Shown here: positions 41,263-51,960 of the stretch, in pieces
How the letters are laid out: each line of letters begins with the position of its first letter
Position numbering within the stretch: position 1 is the stretch's first letter
Assembly: GCF_019880405.1 (NCBI RefSeq)
Contig: NZ_CP082269.1
Span: 3,596,001-3,660,000, forward strand
Direction of reading: 5' to 3'
Origin: Enterobacter sp. C2
GTDB lineage: Bacteria; Pseudomonadota; Gammaproteobacteria; Enterobacterales; Enterobacteriaceae
Length of the DNA stretch: 64,000 bases
Translations under genes and position numbers: made by a program
Notes under the pieces: model-generated
The model's input: only the letters and a program-made list of their open reading frames with translations
Told to the model about the DNA's origin: nothing
Databases searched by the model: none

Positions 41263-42234
41263 TTAGTTCTGGTTCAGACTGCCCGACAGGATACAGAAAA
41301 CGCCCATCAGGTCAGCGTGACGGATAGTGACTTCCGTCTTCTCATTCACTTTGGGTTTCGCGTGATAGGCGATCCCCAGCCCTGCCGCTTTGATCATCGG
41401 CAGATCGTTAGCACCGTCGCCGATCGCGACGGTTTGCGCCAGCGGGATATCGTACTCCTGCGCCAGGCGCAGCAGCGTAGCCGCCTTGTACTGCGCATCC
41501 ACAATGTCACCCACCACGTGGCCGGTCAGCTTGCCGTCGACAATCTCCAGCTCGTTCGCCACGGCAGCGGTCAGATGCAGCCTGTCGCGCAGGTAGTCAG
41601 CAAAGAAGGTGAAGCCGCCAGAGGCGATAGCCACCTTCCAGCCCAGGGTCTCCAGCTTCAGCACCAGCTGGGTCAGGCCCGGCATCAGCGGCAGGCCGTC
41701 GCGTACCTGGTGCAGAATGCTGGCATCCGCCCCCTGGAGGGTGCCGACGCGGCTGCGCAGGCTGGCGGTAAAGTCCAGCTCGCCGCGCATCGCCCGCTCG
41801 GTCACCTCGGCGACCATCTCACCGGTGCCCGCCAGTTTGGCGATCTCATCGATGCACTCGATCTGGATCGCGGTGGAGTCCATGTCCATCACCAGCAGAC
41901 CCGGCGTGCGCAGGTGCGGGATCTTACCCAGCGGCGCAACGTCCAGACCGGCCTCGTGCGCCAGACGCGTCGCCCGCGGCGTCAGCGATCCGGCCAGGCG
42001 GATCACCTGATAATCCTCGACGCACCAGGCCGCGACGATCACCATCGCCGCGCCAAGGGAGCGCTGATACGCCGTCAGGCGCTGTTTATCCAGACTGCGG
42101 CCATAGAGCAGCCAGCCGCTGCGACCCGCGTGATAATCGAGCGGCATCACCTCGTCGCCGCTTAAAGAGAGCGGCAGCCCAGGCCACTGAGAAACGGCTT
42201 CGGGCAGGTCGCGCCAGGTTAAACTGTTAGACAT
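41263..42234 (-). CDS. serB: phosphoserine phosphatase
   Basis: A 323-residue HAD phosphatase for the last serine biosynthesis step. An N-terminal ACT-like extension precedes the catalytic motif LLVMDMDSTAIQIECIDE (nucleophile D117, acid D119). AIASGGF and AIGDGANDLPMIKAAGLG complete the HAD core. The frame runs 12 codons upstream; MSNSLTWRDLPE is chosen by alignment with E. coli. It is in an apparent serB-radA-nadR run and divergent from ytjB. Confidence 0.97.
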   Translation of the reverse strand: MSNSLTWRDLPEAVSQWPGLPLSLSGDEVMPLDYHAGRSGWLLYGRSLDKQRLTAYQRSLGAAMVIVAAWCVEDYQVIRLAGSLTPRATRLAHEAGLDVAPLGKIPHLRTPGLLVMDMDSTAIQIECIDEIAKLAGTGEMVAEVTERAMRGELDFTASLRSRVGTLQGADASILHQVRDGLPLMPGLTQLVLKLETLGWKVAIASGGFTFFADYLRDRLHLTAAVANELEIVDGKLTGHVVGDIVDAQYKAATLLRLAQEYDIPLAQTVAIGDGANDLPMIKAAGLGIAYHAKPKVNEKTEVTIRHADLMGVFCILSGSLNQN

Positions 42235-42353
42235 TAAAGCTCCTGTAAAAACACGTGCGGCCAAACGCATCCGGGTAAAAATAACGCATGAGGCTACCCT
42301 GTAATCATCGCTTCTGGCAACATGCTAACCTCAAATTTTCATCAGGTAAGAAT

Positions 42354-43001
42354 ATGGCCCGCGCAAAACTGAGATTCCGGCTGCATCGCGCTGTAATTGT
42401 GCTCATCTGTCTCGCCCTGCTGGTGGCGCTGATGCAGGGGGCATCGTGGTTTAGCCAGAGCCACCAGCGGGCGCGTAACCCGCAGTTTGAAGAGCTGGCC
42501 CGTACCCTGGCGCACCAGGTGACCCTGAACCTCACGCCGCTGATGCGCAGCGAAACGCCGGACGAGAAGCCGATTAGCGCGCTGCTGCGCCAGCTCACCG
42601 AAGGGAGCCGCATTCTTGACGCAGGCGTCTACGATGAGCAGGGCGATCTGATTGCACGTTCAGGAGAGAGCGTCGACGTCCGCGACCGTTTGGCGCTGGA
42701 CGGAAAAAAAGCTGGCGGCTACTTCAACCAGCAGATTGTTGAACCCATACAGGGGAAAAATGGCCCGCTCGGCTACCTGCGTCTGACGCTCGACACCCAT
42801 ACCTTACCGACCGAAGCAAAACAGGTCGATAATACCACAAATATCCTCCGCCTGATGCTGCTCCTGTCGCTGGCAATTGGCGTGGTGCTGACCCGTACGC
42901 TGCTACAGGGCAAGCGAACCCGCTGGCAGCAGTCACCCTTTCTGCTCACTGCCAGCCGGTCGGTACCGGAAGAGGAAGAGAGCGAGAAACGCGAGCCGTA
43001 G
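42354..43001 (+). CDS. ytjB: membrane protein YtjB (Smp)
   Basis: A 215-residue inner-membrane protein of unknown function, near E. coli Smp in length. One N-terminal helix (about 11-31, [19 protein letters not shown]) and one C-terminal helix (about 170-188) flank a periplasmic domain with [18 protein letters not shown], a single-PAS/CHASE-like sensor layout. [13 protein letters not shown] is taken as the start; 22 upstream codons are discounted. It is divergent from serB. A half REP follows. Confidence 0.9.
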   Translation: MARAKLRFRLHRAVIVLICLALLVALMQGASWFSQSHQRARNPQFEELARTLAHQVTLNLTPLMRSETPDEKPISALLRQLTEGSRILDAGVYDEQGDLIARSGESVDVRDRLALDGKKAGGYFNQQIVEPIQGKNGPLGYLRLTLDTHTLPTEAKQVDNTTNILRLMLLLSLAIGVVLTRTLLQGKRTRWQQSPFLLTASRSVPEEEESEKREP

Positions 43002-43066
43002 GCCGGGTATGCATACGCGCCGCTTTGTCGTTAATATGGGGACAAATAAAGAAAAGGAAAGCTGCC

Positions 43067-44083
43067 ATGTCCACATTACGTCTGCTTATCTCTGATTCGT
43101 ACGATCCCTGGTTTAACCTGGCGGTAGAGGAGTCTATCTTCCGTCAGATGCCCGCCACCCAGCGCGTGCTCTTTCTGTGGCGCAACGCCGATACGGTGGT
43201 GATTGGCCGGGCGCAAAACCCGTGGAAAGAGTGCAATACCCGGCGCATGGAGGAGGATAACGTCCGCCTCGCCCGGCGCAGCAGCGGCGGCGGCGCGGTG
43301 TTTCACGATCTTGGCAATACCTGCTTTACCTTTATGGCAGGTAAGCCGGAGTATGACAAAACCATCTCTACCCACATTGTGCTCAACGCCCTCAACGCCC
43401 TGGGCGTAGCGGCGGAAGCCTCGGGACGTAACGATCTGGTGGTCAAAACGGCGGAGGGCGATCGCAAAGTCTCCGGTTCGGCCTATCGCGAGACGCCGGA
43501 TCGTGGCTTTCACCACGGAACGCTGCTGCTTAATGCCGATCTGAGCCGGCTGGCGAACTACCTTAACCCCGATAAGAAAAAGCTCCAGGCCAAGGGCATT
43601 ACCTCGGTGCGCGGACGGGTGGCGAACCTGGTCGATCTGCTGCCGGGCATCACCCATGAGGCGATCTGCGCCGCGGTCACCGAGGCCTTTTTTGCCCACT
43701 ACGGCGAGCGCGTCGCGGCGGAGATTATCTCTCCGGACAAGACGCCGGATCTGCCGAACTTTGCCGACACCTTTGCCCGCCAGAGCAGCTGGGAGTGGAA
43801 CTTTGGTCAGGCCCCCTCGTTCAGCCATCTGCTGGATGAACGCTTCACCTGGGGTGGGGTTGAGCTGCATTTCGACGTCGAGCGAGGACATATCACGCGC
43901 GCGCAGATCTTTACCGACAGCCTGAACCCGGCACCGCTGGAAGCGCTGGCGGCGAGTCTGCAGGGCTGTCCTTATCGTGCGGCCAGGCTGCAGCAGGCAT
44001 GCGATGCGCTAATAGGGGATTTTCCCGAGCAGGAGAGAGAGCTGCGGGAGCTAGCGGAATGGATGGGTAACGCGGTCAGATAA
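43067..44083 (+). CDS. lplA: lipoate-protein ligase A
   Basis: A 338-residue enzyme that activates lipoate with ATP and attaches it to E2 and H proteins. Motifs are [20 protein letters not shown] (lipoyl-AMP site, about 70-89), the catalytic lysine in [11 protein letters not shown] (about 133) and [14 protein letters not shown]-terminal accessory domain is present. The start follows AAGGAAAGCTGCC; 14 upstream codons are discounted. A BIME follows. Confidence 0.96.
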   Translation: MSTLRLLISDSYDPWFNLAVEESIFRQMPATQRVLFLWRNADTVVIGRAQNPWKECNTRRMEEDNVRLARRSSGGGAVFHDLGNTCFTFMAGKPEYDKTISTHIVLNALNALGVAAEASGRNDLVVKTAEGDRKVSGSAYRETPDRGFHHGTLLLNADLSRLANYLNPDKKKLQAKGITSVRGRVANLVDLLPGITHEAICAAVTEAFFAHYGERVAAEIISPDKTPDLPNFADTFARQSSWEWNFGQAPSFSHLLDERFTWGGVELHFDVERGHITRAQIFTDSLNPAPLEALAASLQGCPYRAARLQQACDALIGDFPEQERELRELAEWMGNAVR

Positions 44084-44090
44084 CGGAAAC

Positions 44091-44157
44091 GCCCGGTGGC
44101 GCTACGCTTACCGGGCCTACAGGTTTCGCAGGCCCGTCCAGCACAGCGCGCCGGGCG
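44091..44157. repeat. BIME (two inverted REP units) between lplA and deoD
   Basis: One REP (44091-44120, CGCCCGGTGGCGCTACGC...) nearly repeats the copy at 6127. A second, inverted unit ends in GCGCGCCGGGCGA at 44157. It lies between convergent genes. Confidence 0.8.
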
Positions 44158-44166
44158 AGAGCAAAC

Positions 44167-44886
44167 TTACTCTTTGTCGCCCAGCAGTACGGACTCCAGC
44201 GCGATCTTAATCATATCGTTGAAGGTCGTCTGACGTTCGGCAGCGGTAGTCTGCTCGTGAGTACGAATATGGTCGGAGACGGTGCAGATAGTCAGCGCTT
44301 TCGCACCGAACTCTGCCGCTACGCCGTAGATCCCTGCCGCTTCCATCTCCACGCCGAGAATGCCATATTTTTCCATGACGTCGAACATGGTCGGATCCGG
44401 CGTATAGAAGAGATCGGCAGAGAAGATGTTGCCGACGCGGGCGTCAACGCCCAGCGCTTTAGCCGCGTCTACCGCGTTGCGCACCATGTCAAAGTCGGCA
44501 ATCGCCGCAAAGTCATGATCCTTAAAGCGCAGACGGTTCACCTTGGAGTCGGTGCAGGCACCCATGCCGATCACCACGTCACGCAGCTTAACGTCAGCGC
44601 GTACCGCGCCGCAGGAGCCTACGCGGATGATCTTCTTCACGCCAAAATCGGTGATCAGCTCTTTGGTATAGATAGAGCAGGACGGAATACCCATCCCGTG
44701 GCCCATCACGGAGATCTTACGGCCTTTATAGGTGCCGGTGTAGCCCAGCATCCCGCGTACGTTGTTTACTTCGCGCACGTCTTCAAAGAAGGTTTCCGCG
44801 ATATGTTTGGCACGCAGCGGATCGCCCGGCATCAGCACAACGTCAGCAAAATCGCCCATCTCGGCGTTAATGTGTGGGGTAGCCAT
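44167..44886 (-). CDS. deoD: purine nucleoside phosphorylase DeoD
   Basis: A 239-residue homohexameric enzyme releasing purine bases from (deoxy)nucleosides by phosphorolysis. Motifs are [16 protein letters not shown] (phosphate site), [30 protein letters not shown] and SDHIRTHE with the catalytic Asp. The start at [11 protein letters not shown] is preferred to the ATG two codons earlier, being spaced from AAGGAATG. It is fourth in deoCABD, with a BIME before it. Confidence 0.97.
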   Translation of the reverse strand: MATPHINAEMGDFADVVLMPGDPLRAKHIAETFFEDVREVNNVRGMLGYTGTYKGRKISVMGHGMGIPSCSIYTKELITDFGVKKIIRVGSCGAVRADVKLRDVVIGMGACTDSKVNRLRFKDHDFAAIADFDMVRNAVDAAKALGVDARVGNIFSADLFYTPDPTMFDVMEKYGILGVEMEAAGIYGVAAEFGAKALTICTVSDHIRTHEQTTAAERQTTFNDMIKIALESVLLGDKE

Positions 44887-44910
44887 TTTCATTCCTTTTT
44901 TTACATTTTT

Positions 44911-44983
44911 GCACCGGATGGCGGCTACGCCTTATCCGGCCTACAGGATGCGTAGGCCCGGCAAGCGCAGCGCCGCCGGGCAA
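44911..44983. repeat. BIME between deoB and deoD
   Basis: Two facing REP units: GCACCGGATGGCGGCTACGCC...ATCCGGCCTACA, then TAGGCCCGGCAAGCGCAGCGCCGCCGGGC, quoted in parts. Within an operon such elements can stabilise upstream mRNA. Confidence 0.85.
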
Positions 44984-44988
44984 AAGCA

Positions 44989-46224
<1,236 letters not shown>

Positions 46225-46262
46225 CTAGTGCTTCAAATTAAATCGATCAGATCAGTATACAG

Positions 46263-47585
46263 CTATTCAGTAATACGACGATAGACGGTTGGCGTGGTTT
46301 CGGGAGCTTGATCGTCTAACGTGACGGCGGACTTCACGGCTTTCGCCGCTTCCTGCCAGCTGGCCTCGTCTTTGGCGTGGATCACCGCCAGCGGTCGCTG
46401 GCCGTCAATGCTGTCCCCCAGACGCGCCATATCGGTAAAGCCGACGCTGTAGTCGATGCTGTCGGAAGCCTGGCGACGACCGCCGCCCATCGACACCACC
46501 GCCATGCCCAGCGCACGGGTATCCATCGCCGAGACAAACCCTTCGGTATCGGCGTATACCGCCTTGCTGAGGGTCGCCGTCGGCAGGTATTTTGCGTAGT
46601 TTTCTACGAAGTCAGCGGGGCCTTTTTGCGCAGCCACCATCCGGCCAAAGACCTCTGCCGCTTTGCCGTTGTCCAGCACCGCCTGCAGCTGCTGGCGGGC
46701 TTCGGCGTCGTCGCGGGCAAGCTTGCCGGAGATCAGCATCTCCACGCACAGCGCCATGGTGACATCGAGCAGGCGCGGATTGCGGTATTCACCGGTCAGG
46801 AACTGCACCGCCTCGCGCACTTCCACCGCGTTACCGGCACTGGAGGCCAGGACCTGGTTCATATCGGTCAGCAGGGCCGTGGTACGTACGCCTGCGCCGT
46901 TAGCAACGCCAACGATGGCTTCGGCCAGTGCTTCAGACAGTTCATAGGTTGGCATAAACGCCCCACTGCCCACTTTCACATCCATTACCAGCGCATCCAG
47001 CCCTTCCGCCAGCTTTTTCGCCAGAATAGAGGCGGTGATCAGCGGAATAGAGTCAACCGTGGCGGTAATATCGCGGGTGGCGTAAAAGCGCTTGTCCGCC
47101 GGAGCGAGGGAGCTGGTCTGGCCGATAATCGCGACGCCAACGTCCTTAATAATGTCCCGGAAGCGGCTATCGCTTGGGAAGATGTCAAAGCCGGGAATAG
47201 CTTCTAGCTTGTCGAGGGTGCCGCCGGTGTGGCCCAGACCGCGTCCGGAGATCATTGGCACGTAGCCGCCACAGGCTGCCACCATCGGGCCGAGCATCAG
47301 GGAGGTTACATCGCCCACGCCACCGGTAGAGTGCTTATCGACAATCGGGCCGTTCAGGCTGAGGCTTTTCCAGTCCAGCACCGTACCCGAGTCGCGCATC
47401 GCCATGGTCAGAGAGACGCGCTCCGGCATTGCCATGTCATGGAAGAAGATGGTCATCGCCAGCGCGGCGATCTGACCTTCTGAAATGGTGTTATCACGAA
47501 TGCCGTTGATAAAAAAGCGGATCTCTTCGTCGCTGAGGGCGTGGCCATCGCGTTTTTTTCGAATGATTTCTTGAGCGAGAAACAA
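46263..47585 (-). CDS. deoA: thymidine phosphorylase DeoA
   Basis: A 440-residue dimeric enzyme converting thymidine to thymine and deoxyribose-1-P. The signature [20 protein letters not shown] lies around residues 113-132, with [11 protein letters not shown] (phosphate binding, about 83) and [12 protein letters not shown]. Length equals E. coli DeoA. It is second in deoCABD, separated from deoC by 93 bases that hold a REP. Confidence 0.97.
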   Translation of the reverse strand: MFLAQEIIRKKRDGHALSDEEIRFFINGIRDNTISEGQIAALAMTIFFHDMAMPERVSLTMAMRDSGTVLDWKSLSLNGPIVDKHSTGGVGDVTSLMLGPMVAACGGYVPMISGRGLGHTGGTLDKLEAIPGFDIFPSDSRFRDIIKDVGVAIIGQTSSLAPADKRFYATRDITATVDSIPLITASILAKKLAEGLDALVMDVKVGSGAFMPTYELSEALAEAIVGVANGAGVRTTALLTDMNQVLASSAGNAVEVREAVQFLTGEYRNPRLLDVTMALCVEMLISGKLARDDAEARQQLQAVLDNGKAAEVFGRMVAAQKGPADFVENYAKYLPTATLSKAVYADTEGFVSAMDTRALGMAVVSMGGGRRQASDSIDYSVGFTDMARLGDSIDGQRPLAVIHAKDEASWQEAAKAVKSAVTLDDQAPETTPTVYRRITE

Positions 47586-47626
47586 GGTAACCCCCTTGAT
47601 GAGCTGGCGCGGAGGCCATCAGCATA

Positions 47627-47656
47627 CGCCCGATGGCGCTCCGCTTATCGGGCCTA
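47627..47656. repeat. REP palindrome between deoC and deoA
   Basis: CGCCCGATGGCGCTCCGCTT and ATCGGGCCTAC form a REP stem inside the deo operon. Confidence 0.8.
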
Positions 47657-47678
47657 CGAGGAGACCCAACGGTGTTGA

Positions 47679-48458
47679 TTAATAGCTGCTTGCGCTTTTG
47701 CCGTCGCCGTGGCCGAGGGCCTTCAGCAGGCTCGCCAGCAGGCTGGACGCGCCAAAGCGGTAGTGGCGTGAGTCAGCCCACTCTGCGCCGAACAGCTGGT
47801 CGGCAATGGCCAGGAACTGCGCGGCGTCTTCCGCCGTACGCACGCCGCCCGCCGGTTTAAAGCCCACGGTTTTCTCTACGCCCAGGTCGCGAATGGTTTC
47901 CAGCATAATGCGCGCACTCTCCGGGGTGGCGTTTACCGGCACCTTACCAGTGGAGGTTTTAATAAAGTCCGCGCCTGCTTTGATAGCGATTTCGGAAGCT
48001 TTACGGATCAGGGCCTCCTCTTTCAGCTCGCCGGTTTCGATAATGACCTTCAGCAGCACGTTGGCTTCTGCACAGGCGGCTTTACAGGCCTGAACCAGAT
48101 CGAAACCGATCTGCTCGTTGCCGGCGATCAACGCCCGATACGGGAACACCACGTCCACTTCGTCCGCACCGTAGGCAATGGCTGCGCGCGTCTCTGCCAG
48201 GGCGATCTCAACATCGTCATTGCCGTGCGGGAAGTTCGTCACCGTAGCAATGCGGATCTCCGGCGTGCCCTGCTCTTTCAGCGTTTTACGCGCAATCGGA
48301 ATAAAACGCGGGTAGATGCAGATGGCGGCGGTGTTACCTACCGGGGTTTTCGCCTGATGGCACAGGGCGATGACTTTCGCATCGGTGTCATCATCGTTCA
48401 GGGTGGTCAAATCCATCAGTTGCAATGCGCGCAGGCTGCTTGCAGTTAAATCAGTCAT
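47679..48458 (-). CDS. deoC: deoxyribose-phosphate aldolase DeoC
   Basis: A 259-residue class I aldolase splitting deoxyribose-5-P to acetaldehyde and glyceraldehyde-3-P. The Schiff-base lysine is in [14 protein letters not shown] (about residue 167), with the second catalytic lysine in [11 protein letters not shown] (about 201). Length equals E. coli DeoC. It is the first gene of deoCABD; the promoter region has two DeoR palindromes and two CRP-type sites. Confidence 0.97.
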   Translation of the reverse strand: MTDLTASSLRALQLMDLTTLNDDDTDAKVIALCHQAKTPVGNTAAICIYPRFIPIARKTLKEQGTPEIRIATVTNFPHGNDDVEIALAETRAAIAYGADEVDVVFPYRALIAGNEQIGFDLVQACKAACAEANVLLKVIIETGELKEEALIRKASEIAIKAGADFIKTSTGKVPVNATPESARIMLETIRDLGVEKTVGFKPAGGVRTAEDAAQFLAIADQLFGAEWADSRHYRFGASSLLASLLKALGHGDGKSASSY

Positions 48459-48516
48459 AACACTCTCCAGAAGCTGAAGACGGCGTTTGCCGGTTCATTG
48501 TTTAACCGGGCGGGTC

Positions 48517-48532
48517 TGTTACTATTCTAACA
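48517..48532 (-). promoter_or_regulatory. DeoR operator near the deoP2 promoter
   Basis: TGTTACTATTCTAACA keeps both TGTTA/TAACA half-sites of the DeoR palindrome. It lies 59 bases before deoC, where the P2-associated operator is expected. Confidence 0.75.
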
Positions 48533-48550
48533 TCCTCCCGCCACGACACT

Positions 48551-48565
48551 TCGATGCACATCACA
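48551..48565 (-). promoter_or_regulatory. CRP site 1 of deoP2
   Basis: The minus strand reads TGTGATGTGCATCGA, very close to the E. coli deoP2 site TGTGATGTGTATCGA. With the second site at 48603 it would frame a CytR-binding spacer. Confidence 0.7.
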
Positions 48566-48602
48566 TTTAATGAAAACGTCATGCAAAGTTGCACAATATC
48601 AA

Positions 48603-48618
48603 TGTGAGGTACGTCACT
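48603..48618. promoter_or_regulatory. CRP site 2 of deoP2
   Basis: TGTGAGGTACGTCACT matches TGTGA-N6-TCACA at nine of ten fixed positions. Its centre is about 52 bases from site 1, the spacing used by CRP-CytR complexes. Confidence 0.7.
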
Positions 48619-48659
48619 GTTTAAGCCGTTCATTGCGGCGATACCCGGAACGGCTGGCA

Positions 48660-48675
48660 TGTTAGAATTCTAACA
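48660..48675. promoter_or_regulatory. DeoR operator at the upstream deoP1 promoter
   Basis: TGTTAGAATTCTAACA is a perfect 16-bp palindrome identical to the E. coli DeoR operator core. It contains the -10-like TAGAAT. It lies about 143 bases from the second operator. Confidence 0.88.
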
Positions 48676-48743
48676 TAACAGCGCCGTTAAGCGCGACATG
48701 TCGCCGTAATATCGCTCCAGGCGGGAGAGAAATGATAAAATTT

Positions 48744-49517
48744 TCACATAAACGCTTGATGTGTATTATCAAGAAGCGTAGCAGCTATCTCGTCAGGGGA
48801 TTCCGGACGCAGCTCACAGAGTGTGCTAAAGACGCGGGCGGCCTGCTCGGGGCGGTTGGGGTGCCCCTGGAAACCGTTGAGCGGCATATCTGGGGCATCG
48901 GTCTCCAGCAGTAGAGAGGAGAGCGGCAGGCGGGCGATAACGTCGCGGGTTTTACTCGCTCGCGGATAGGTGATCGTACCCCCGACGCCAATTCGGTAGC
49001 CCATCTCAACAAAGCGCTGGGCCTGTTGCAGACTACCCGCAAAGCCGTGCACGACGCCGGTACGCGGCAGGCTGTGACGCTTGAGGTGCATCGCCAGCTT
49101 GTCATGGGTGCGTCGGGAGTGAAGGATCACCGGCAGATCGTACTGCTTTGCCAGCCGCAGCTGCGCATCAAGGATCTGCTCCTGCTTATCAAACTGCGGA
49201 TCTTGCCGATAGAGATCCAGCCCAATCTCGCCTATCGCCACCAGCCGGGTAGGCCGGGCGGCCAGCTTCTCGGCTAGTCTGTCAATGCAGGCTGGCGTAT
49301 GGTTTTCTATCACGATCGGGTGGAGTCCCAGCGCGGCATAGACGGCGTCAAACCGCTCTGCCAGCGCCAGCACGCGGGAAAAATTTGCGGCTTCGGTGGC
49401 GGGCACGATAATCGCCTCAACGCCTGCTGCTCTGGCCTGAGCCAGGCTCTGCGCCTCCTCGCCAGTAAAGGGCGGAAAGTCAAAGTGACAGTGGGTATCG
49501 ATAAAGCGTTGCGTCAT
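48744..49517 (-). CDS. yjjV: TatD-family metal-dependent hydrolase YjjV
   Basis: A 257-residue TIM-barrel deoxyribonuclease-like hydrolase. Metal ligands are seen in FIDTHCHFDFP (residues 5-15), AIGEIGLDLY, VILHSRRTHD, VVHGFAGS and LLETDAPDMP. Related TatD proteins have 3'-5' exonuclease activity; the physiological substrate of YjjV is not known. It overlaps yjjU by 4 bases, so they are probably co-transcribed. In E. coli yjjW-yjjI lie between it and deoC; here the deo promoters follow directly. Confidence 0.92.
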   Translation of the reverse strand: MTQRFIDTHCHFDFPPFTGEEAQSLAQARAAGVEAIIVPATEAANFSRVLALAERFDAVYAALGLHPIVIENHTPACIDRLAEKLAARPTRLVAIGEIGLDLYRQDPQFDKQEQILDAQLRLAKQYDLPVILHSRRTHDKLAMHLKRHSLPRTGVVHGFAGSLQQAQRFVEMGYRIGVGGTITYPRASKTRDVIARLPLSSLLLETDAPDMPLNGFQGHPNRPEQAARVFSTLCELRPESPDEIAATLLDNTHQAFM

Positions 49518-50587
49518 GCCGAATTCTCGTTGCTAAAGGTCGTATCGTTGGCCTGCGGCGCGTCGACCAGCGTAGTGGTCAGCGCATCGTTTGCCACCAC
49601 CGCAGGCGGCACCACTACCGTCGCCGGGGTGATAATTCTTGGCGCATGGCGCAGCAGCGGCGGCTCGTCCACCAGCAGCTTGCCGACGGTGGCGAGGAAG
49701 TAACGACCGCACAGCCGCCCCATCTTGTAGTCATCACGCAGCGCGGGCAGGCGGCTGCCGAGGGCCATGCTCTTTAGTAGACGCGGCGGGTAGATCTCAA
49801 AGATCCGCAGTTTGCCGGGGGGCTTCTCAATAAACTGCTGGATCGCATGATAGCTGTTCTCATGGTGGTGAACCAGGTTAACGAAAGGCTGCAAGCTGCC
49901 CTCGCCCAGCCAGCGCTCCATGCGCTTGAACCACTGCGGTGTGTAGTACATCTGCGACGGCACGGTGCGGATCACCACGATGGTTTTCGCCCCCCGCTTT
50001 GCTGCCTCCTGCACCGGAATGGCGTCGCTGATGCCGCCGTCGAGATAGTTAATTCCGTCCAGCATCACGCCGCTGCGGTAAAAGCCGGGGATAGCGCTGG
50101 TAGCGCGGATCAGATCCATCCAGGTTTGGCTGGTCGGTGAGAAGTAGCCTGGGGTGTAGTCATCTCCCCGGCAGGCGCACATGTAGAACAGCTTGCCGAC
50201 GTCAAACAGGCGGGCAGCGGTATCCATCGCCAGTGGCATATCTCTGGCCGTAGACTCCACCAGCCAGTCGAGATCGATCAGGTTGCCGCCGCGCACAAAG
50301 CGCACCGGATTGAAGAATTCACGGGAAGTGGTGTAGCGCATGATGACCTTGCGCGCGTAGCCGGGCTGATTACAGAGGTAGGCCGAGATATTTTGTGCTC
50401 CGGCAGAGGTGCCGAAGAAAAGTTCAAAGGGATTGAATTGCGCGCGCATGAATTCGTCCAGCACGCCGGCAGTAAAAATGCCTCGTTGGCCGCCGCCTTC
50501 ACATACTAAGGCGAGCCGTCCCGGGCGAAAGGATCTCAACGCCAGCGGCGCTATATTGCCGAGCGTAACGGGAATTCGCTGCCCCAC
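49514..50587 (-). CDS. yjjU: patatin-like phospholipase YjjU
   Basis: A 357-residue patatin-family lipid hydrolase, same length as E. coli YjjU. The oxyanion motif CEGGGQRGIF (29-38), nucleophile S61 in FFGTSAGAQN and catalytic D183 in NYLDGGISDAIP form the Ser-Asp dyad. Substrate is not established. It is followed, with a 4-base overlap, by yjjV. Confidence 0.92.
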   Translation of the reverse strand: MGQRIPVTLGNIAPLALRSFRPGRLALVCEGGGQRGIFTAGVLDEFMRAQFNPFELFFGTSAGAQNISAYLCNQPGYARKVIMRYTTSREFFNPVRFVRGGNLIDLDWLVESTARDMPLAMDTAARLFDVGKLFYMCACRGDDYTPGYFSPTSQTWMDLIRATSAIPGFYRSGVMLDGINYLDGGISDAIPVQEAAKRGAKTIVVIRTVPSQMYYTPQWFKRMERWLGEGSLQPFVNLVHHHENSYHAIQQFIEKPPGKLRIFEIYPPRLLKSMALGSRLPALRDDYKMGRLCGRYFLATVGKLLVDEPPLLRHAPRIITPATVVVPPAVVANDALTTTLVDAPQANDTTFSNENSA

Positions 50588-50653
50588 CCTGCCTTCCTTT
50601 CATTATTTTAGTTATTAACAGCTTATCTTAATTTCCTGCGTTCTAAAACCGTG

Positions 50654-50678
50654 AAAGCCAGTCACAAGGACTGGCTTT
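50654..50678 (-). terminator. ytjA terminator hairpin
   Basis: AAAGCCAGTC and GACTGGCTTT form a perfect 10-bp stem with a 5-base loop about 25 bases after the ytjA stop. The T run on the minus strand is weak. Confidence 0.65.
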
Positions 50679-50703
50679 ACGATTAGCGGGAATTCACGGC
50701 TCA

Positions 50704-50865
50704 CTATGGACGCCGACGTCCCATGAACAGGCTGACCAGGAACAGAATGATCCCGACAACAAAAACAATTTTTGCTGCACCTGCTGCCGTACCGGCCAGG
50801 CCACCAAAGCCCAGAGCAGCGGCGATTAACGCGATAACCAGAAATATAATGCCCCAACGAAACAT
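50704..50865 (-). CDS. ytjA: UPF0391 small membrane protein YtjA
   Basis: A 53-residue protein with two hydrophobic helices (about 4-22 and 30-48) joined by a glycine/alanine linker; it starts [20 protein letters not shown] and ends FMGRRRP. It is nearly identical to E. coli YtjA, function unknown. AAAGGAGAATCTT gives a strong ribosome site. It lies 129 bases from osmY in the same direction and could share stress induction, which is inference. The longer open frame on the same strand in another phase is not a gene. Confidence 0.93.
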   Translation of the reverse strand: MFRWGIIFLVIALIAAALGFGGLAGTAAGAAKIVFVVGIILFLVSLFMGRRRP

Positions 50866-50994
50866 AAGATTCTCCTTTCCTTTACCATAGTTAACTTTAC
50901 CGCTGTTAGTGAGCGCTCAGGCTACTCACCGGCGATACTTACTCGGTGTGATGCTCACGTCCCCCGTTACAACGCGGGGGATCGCATTCTGAGA

Positions 50995-51615
50995 TTACTT
51001 GTTAACTTTAAGATCGTTTTTCACACTTTTCACACCATCGACCGCTTTGGAGATGCTCTCCGCACGTTCGATTTGTGCCTGGGAATCAACCGTACCGGAC
51101 AGCTGGACCACACCATCGGTGGTTTCAACTTTCACTTTACGTGCCGGAACGATGTCATCAGCTAACAGCTTAGCTTTAATTTCGCTGGTGGTAGCAGTAT
51201 CACCTGCATAGCCCTTCACAGAAGAGTCTTTGCCATCGCGTACGTGCAGCTTATCGCTAACGGACTTGACGCCCTCAACCTGTTTAGTGACTTTCACCGC
51301 TTCTTCAGCCTGCGCCTGGCTCTCAACGAAACCGCTCAGGGTGACAACAGCTTTGTCAGTCTTGACGGAGATGTCGGTGCTCTTAATGCTGTCGTGATCG
51401 ACCAGAGCTGCTTTAACTTTGGCGGTGATCGCGCTGTCGTCCATGAAGTTACCGACTTTATTCATAGAGCTATCGATTTTTTCACCTGCGCTGTGCGCCG
51501 AAGATTGCGCTTTGTCAGTTGCGCTGGTTTCTGCCATGGCAGAACCGCTTGCAACAACAGAACCTAATACAACAGCCAGCAGGGTTTTAGAAATCTTCAG
51601 TCTTGTCATAGTCAT
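50995..51615 (-). CDS. osmY: osmotically induced periplasmic protein OsmY
   Basis: A 206-residue periplasmic protein with two BON domains (about 60-125 and 138-204). Both end in the repeated pattern [11 protein letters not shown] / [12 protein letters not shown] signal peptide ends GSAMA^ETS. In E. coli it is sigma-S dependent and acts as a periplasmic chaperone. The frame runs 19 codons upstream, but [15 protein letters not shown] is the E. coli start. The 305 bases 51616-51920 hold its promoter region, AT-rich, with no other gene seen. Confidence 0.95.
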   Translation of the reverse strand: MTMTRLKISKTLLAVVLGSVVASGSAMAETSATDKAQSSAHSAGEKIDSSMNKVGNFMDDSAITAKVKAALVDHDSIKSTDISVKTDKAVVTLSGFVESQAQAEEAVKVTKQVEGVKSVSDKLHVRDGKDSSVKGYAGDTATTSEIKAKLLADDIVPARKVKVETTDGVVQLSGTVDSQAQIERAESISKAVDGVKSVKNDLKVNK

Positions 51616-51920
51616 CGATCTATTCCTTTCAGTTTGCCCACGTTTTGGGCTTTGAGCAGCCATCAAGGCCACTTTGCTGCTAAGGTGAGTAACACCCTGT
51701 CGTACAGCGATTAATCATGTGACTAAAAAAGAGTGTGGGATGAAACGCTTTTATTCACGCATTGAACAGTGCATTCATCCACACGTCTGGTAATCACTTT
51801 GTTAAATATAGCCAACAATTTAAAAAGCGCTTGGGAGAGAAGATAAAAAACAGGCGATAAAAGCAAAAAGCGGGCTATTTAAGAACATTCCGCAAGGGAC
51901 TAATAAGACAGGGAAAGTGA

Positions 51921-51946
51921 CAGAGCACGGCGGCTGCCGTGCTCTG
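51921..51946 (-). terminator. hairpin after prfC
   Basis: CAGAGCACGG and CCGTGCTCTG form a perfect 10-bp stem around CGGCTG, 14 bases after the prfC stop. The T run is poor, so it may be a weak terminator or an mRNA-stabilising end. Confidence 0.6.
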
Positions 51947-51960
51947 GAGAAGAGAGGAGA

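Noticed and set aside
48744..50587. yjjV-yjjU considered as a phospholipase-nuclease defence pair
   Set aside because: Both are conserved housekeeping-position genes in E. coli and relatives, with full-length similarity, so no new defence system is indicated.
50615..50857. An 80-residue cysteine-rich minus-strand frame
   Set aside because: It is an out-of-phase reading of ytjA, which encodes a conserved 53-residue membrane protein in another frame with a good ribosome site.
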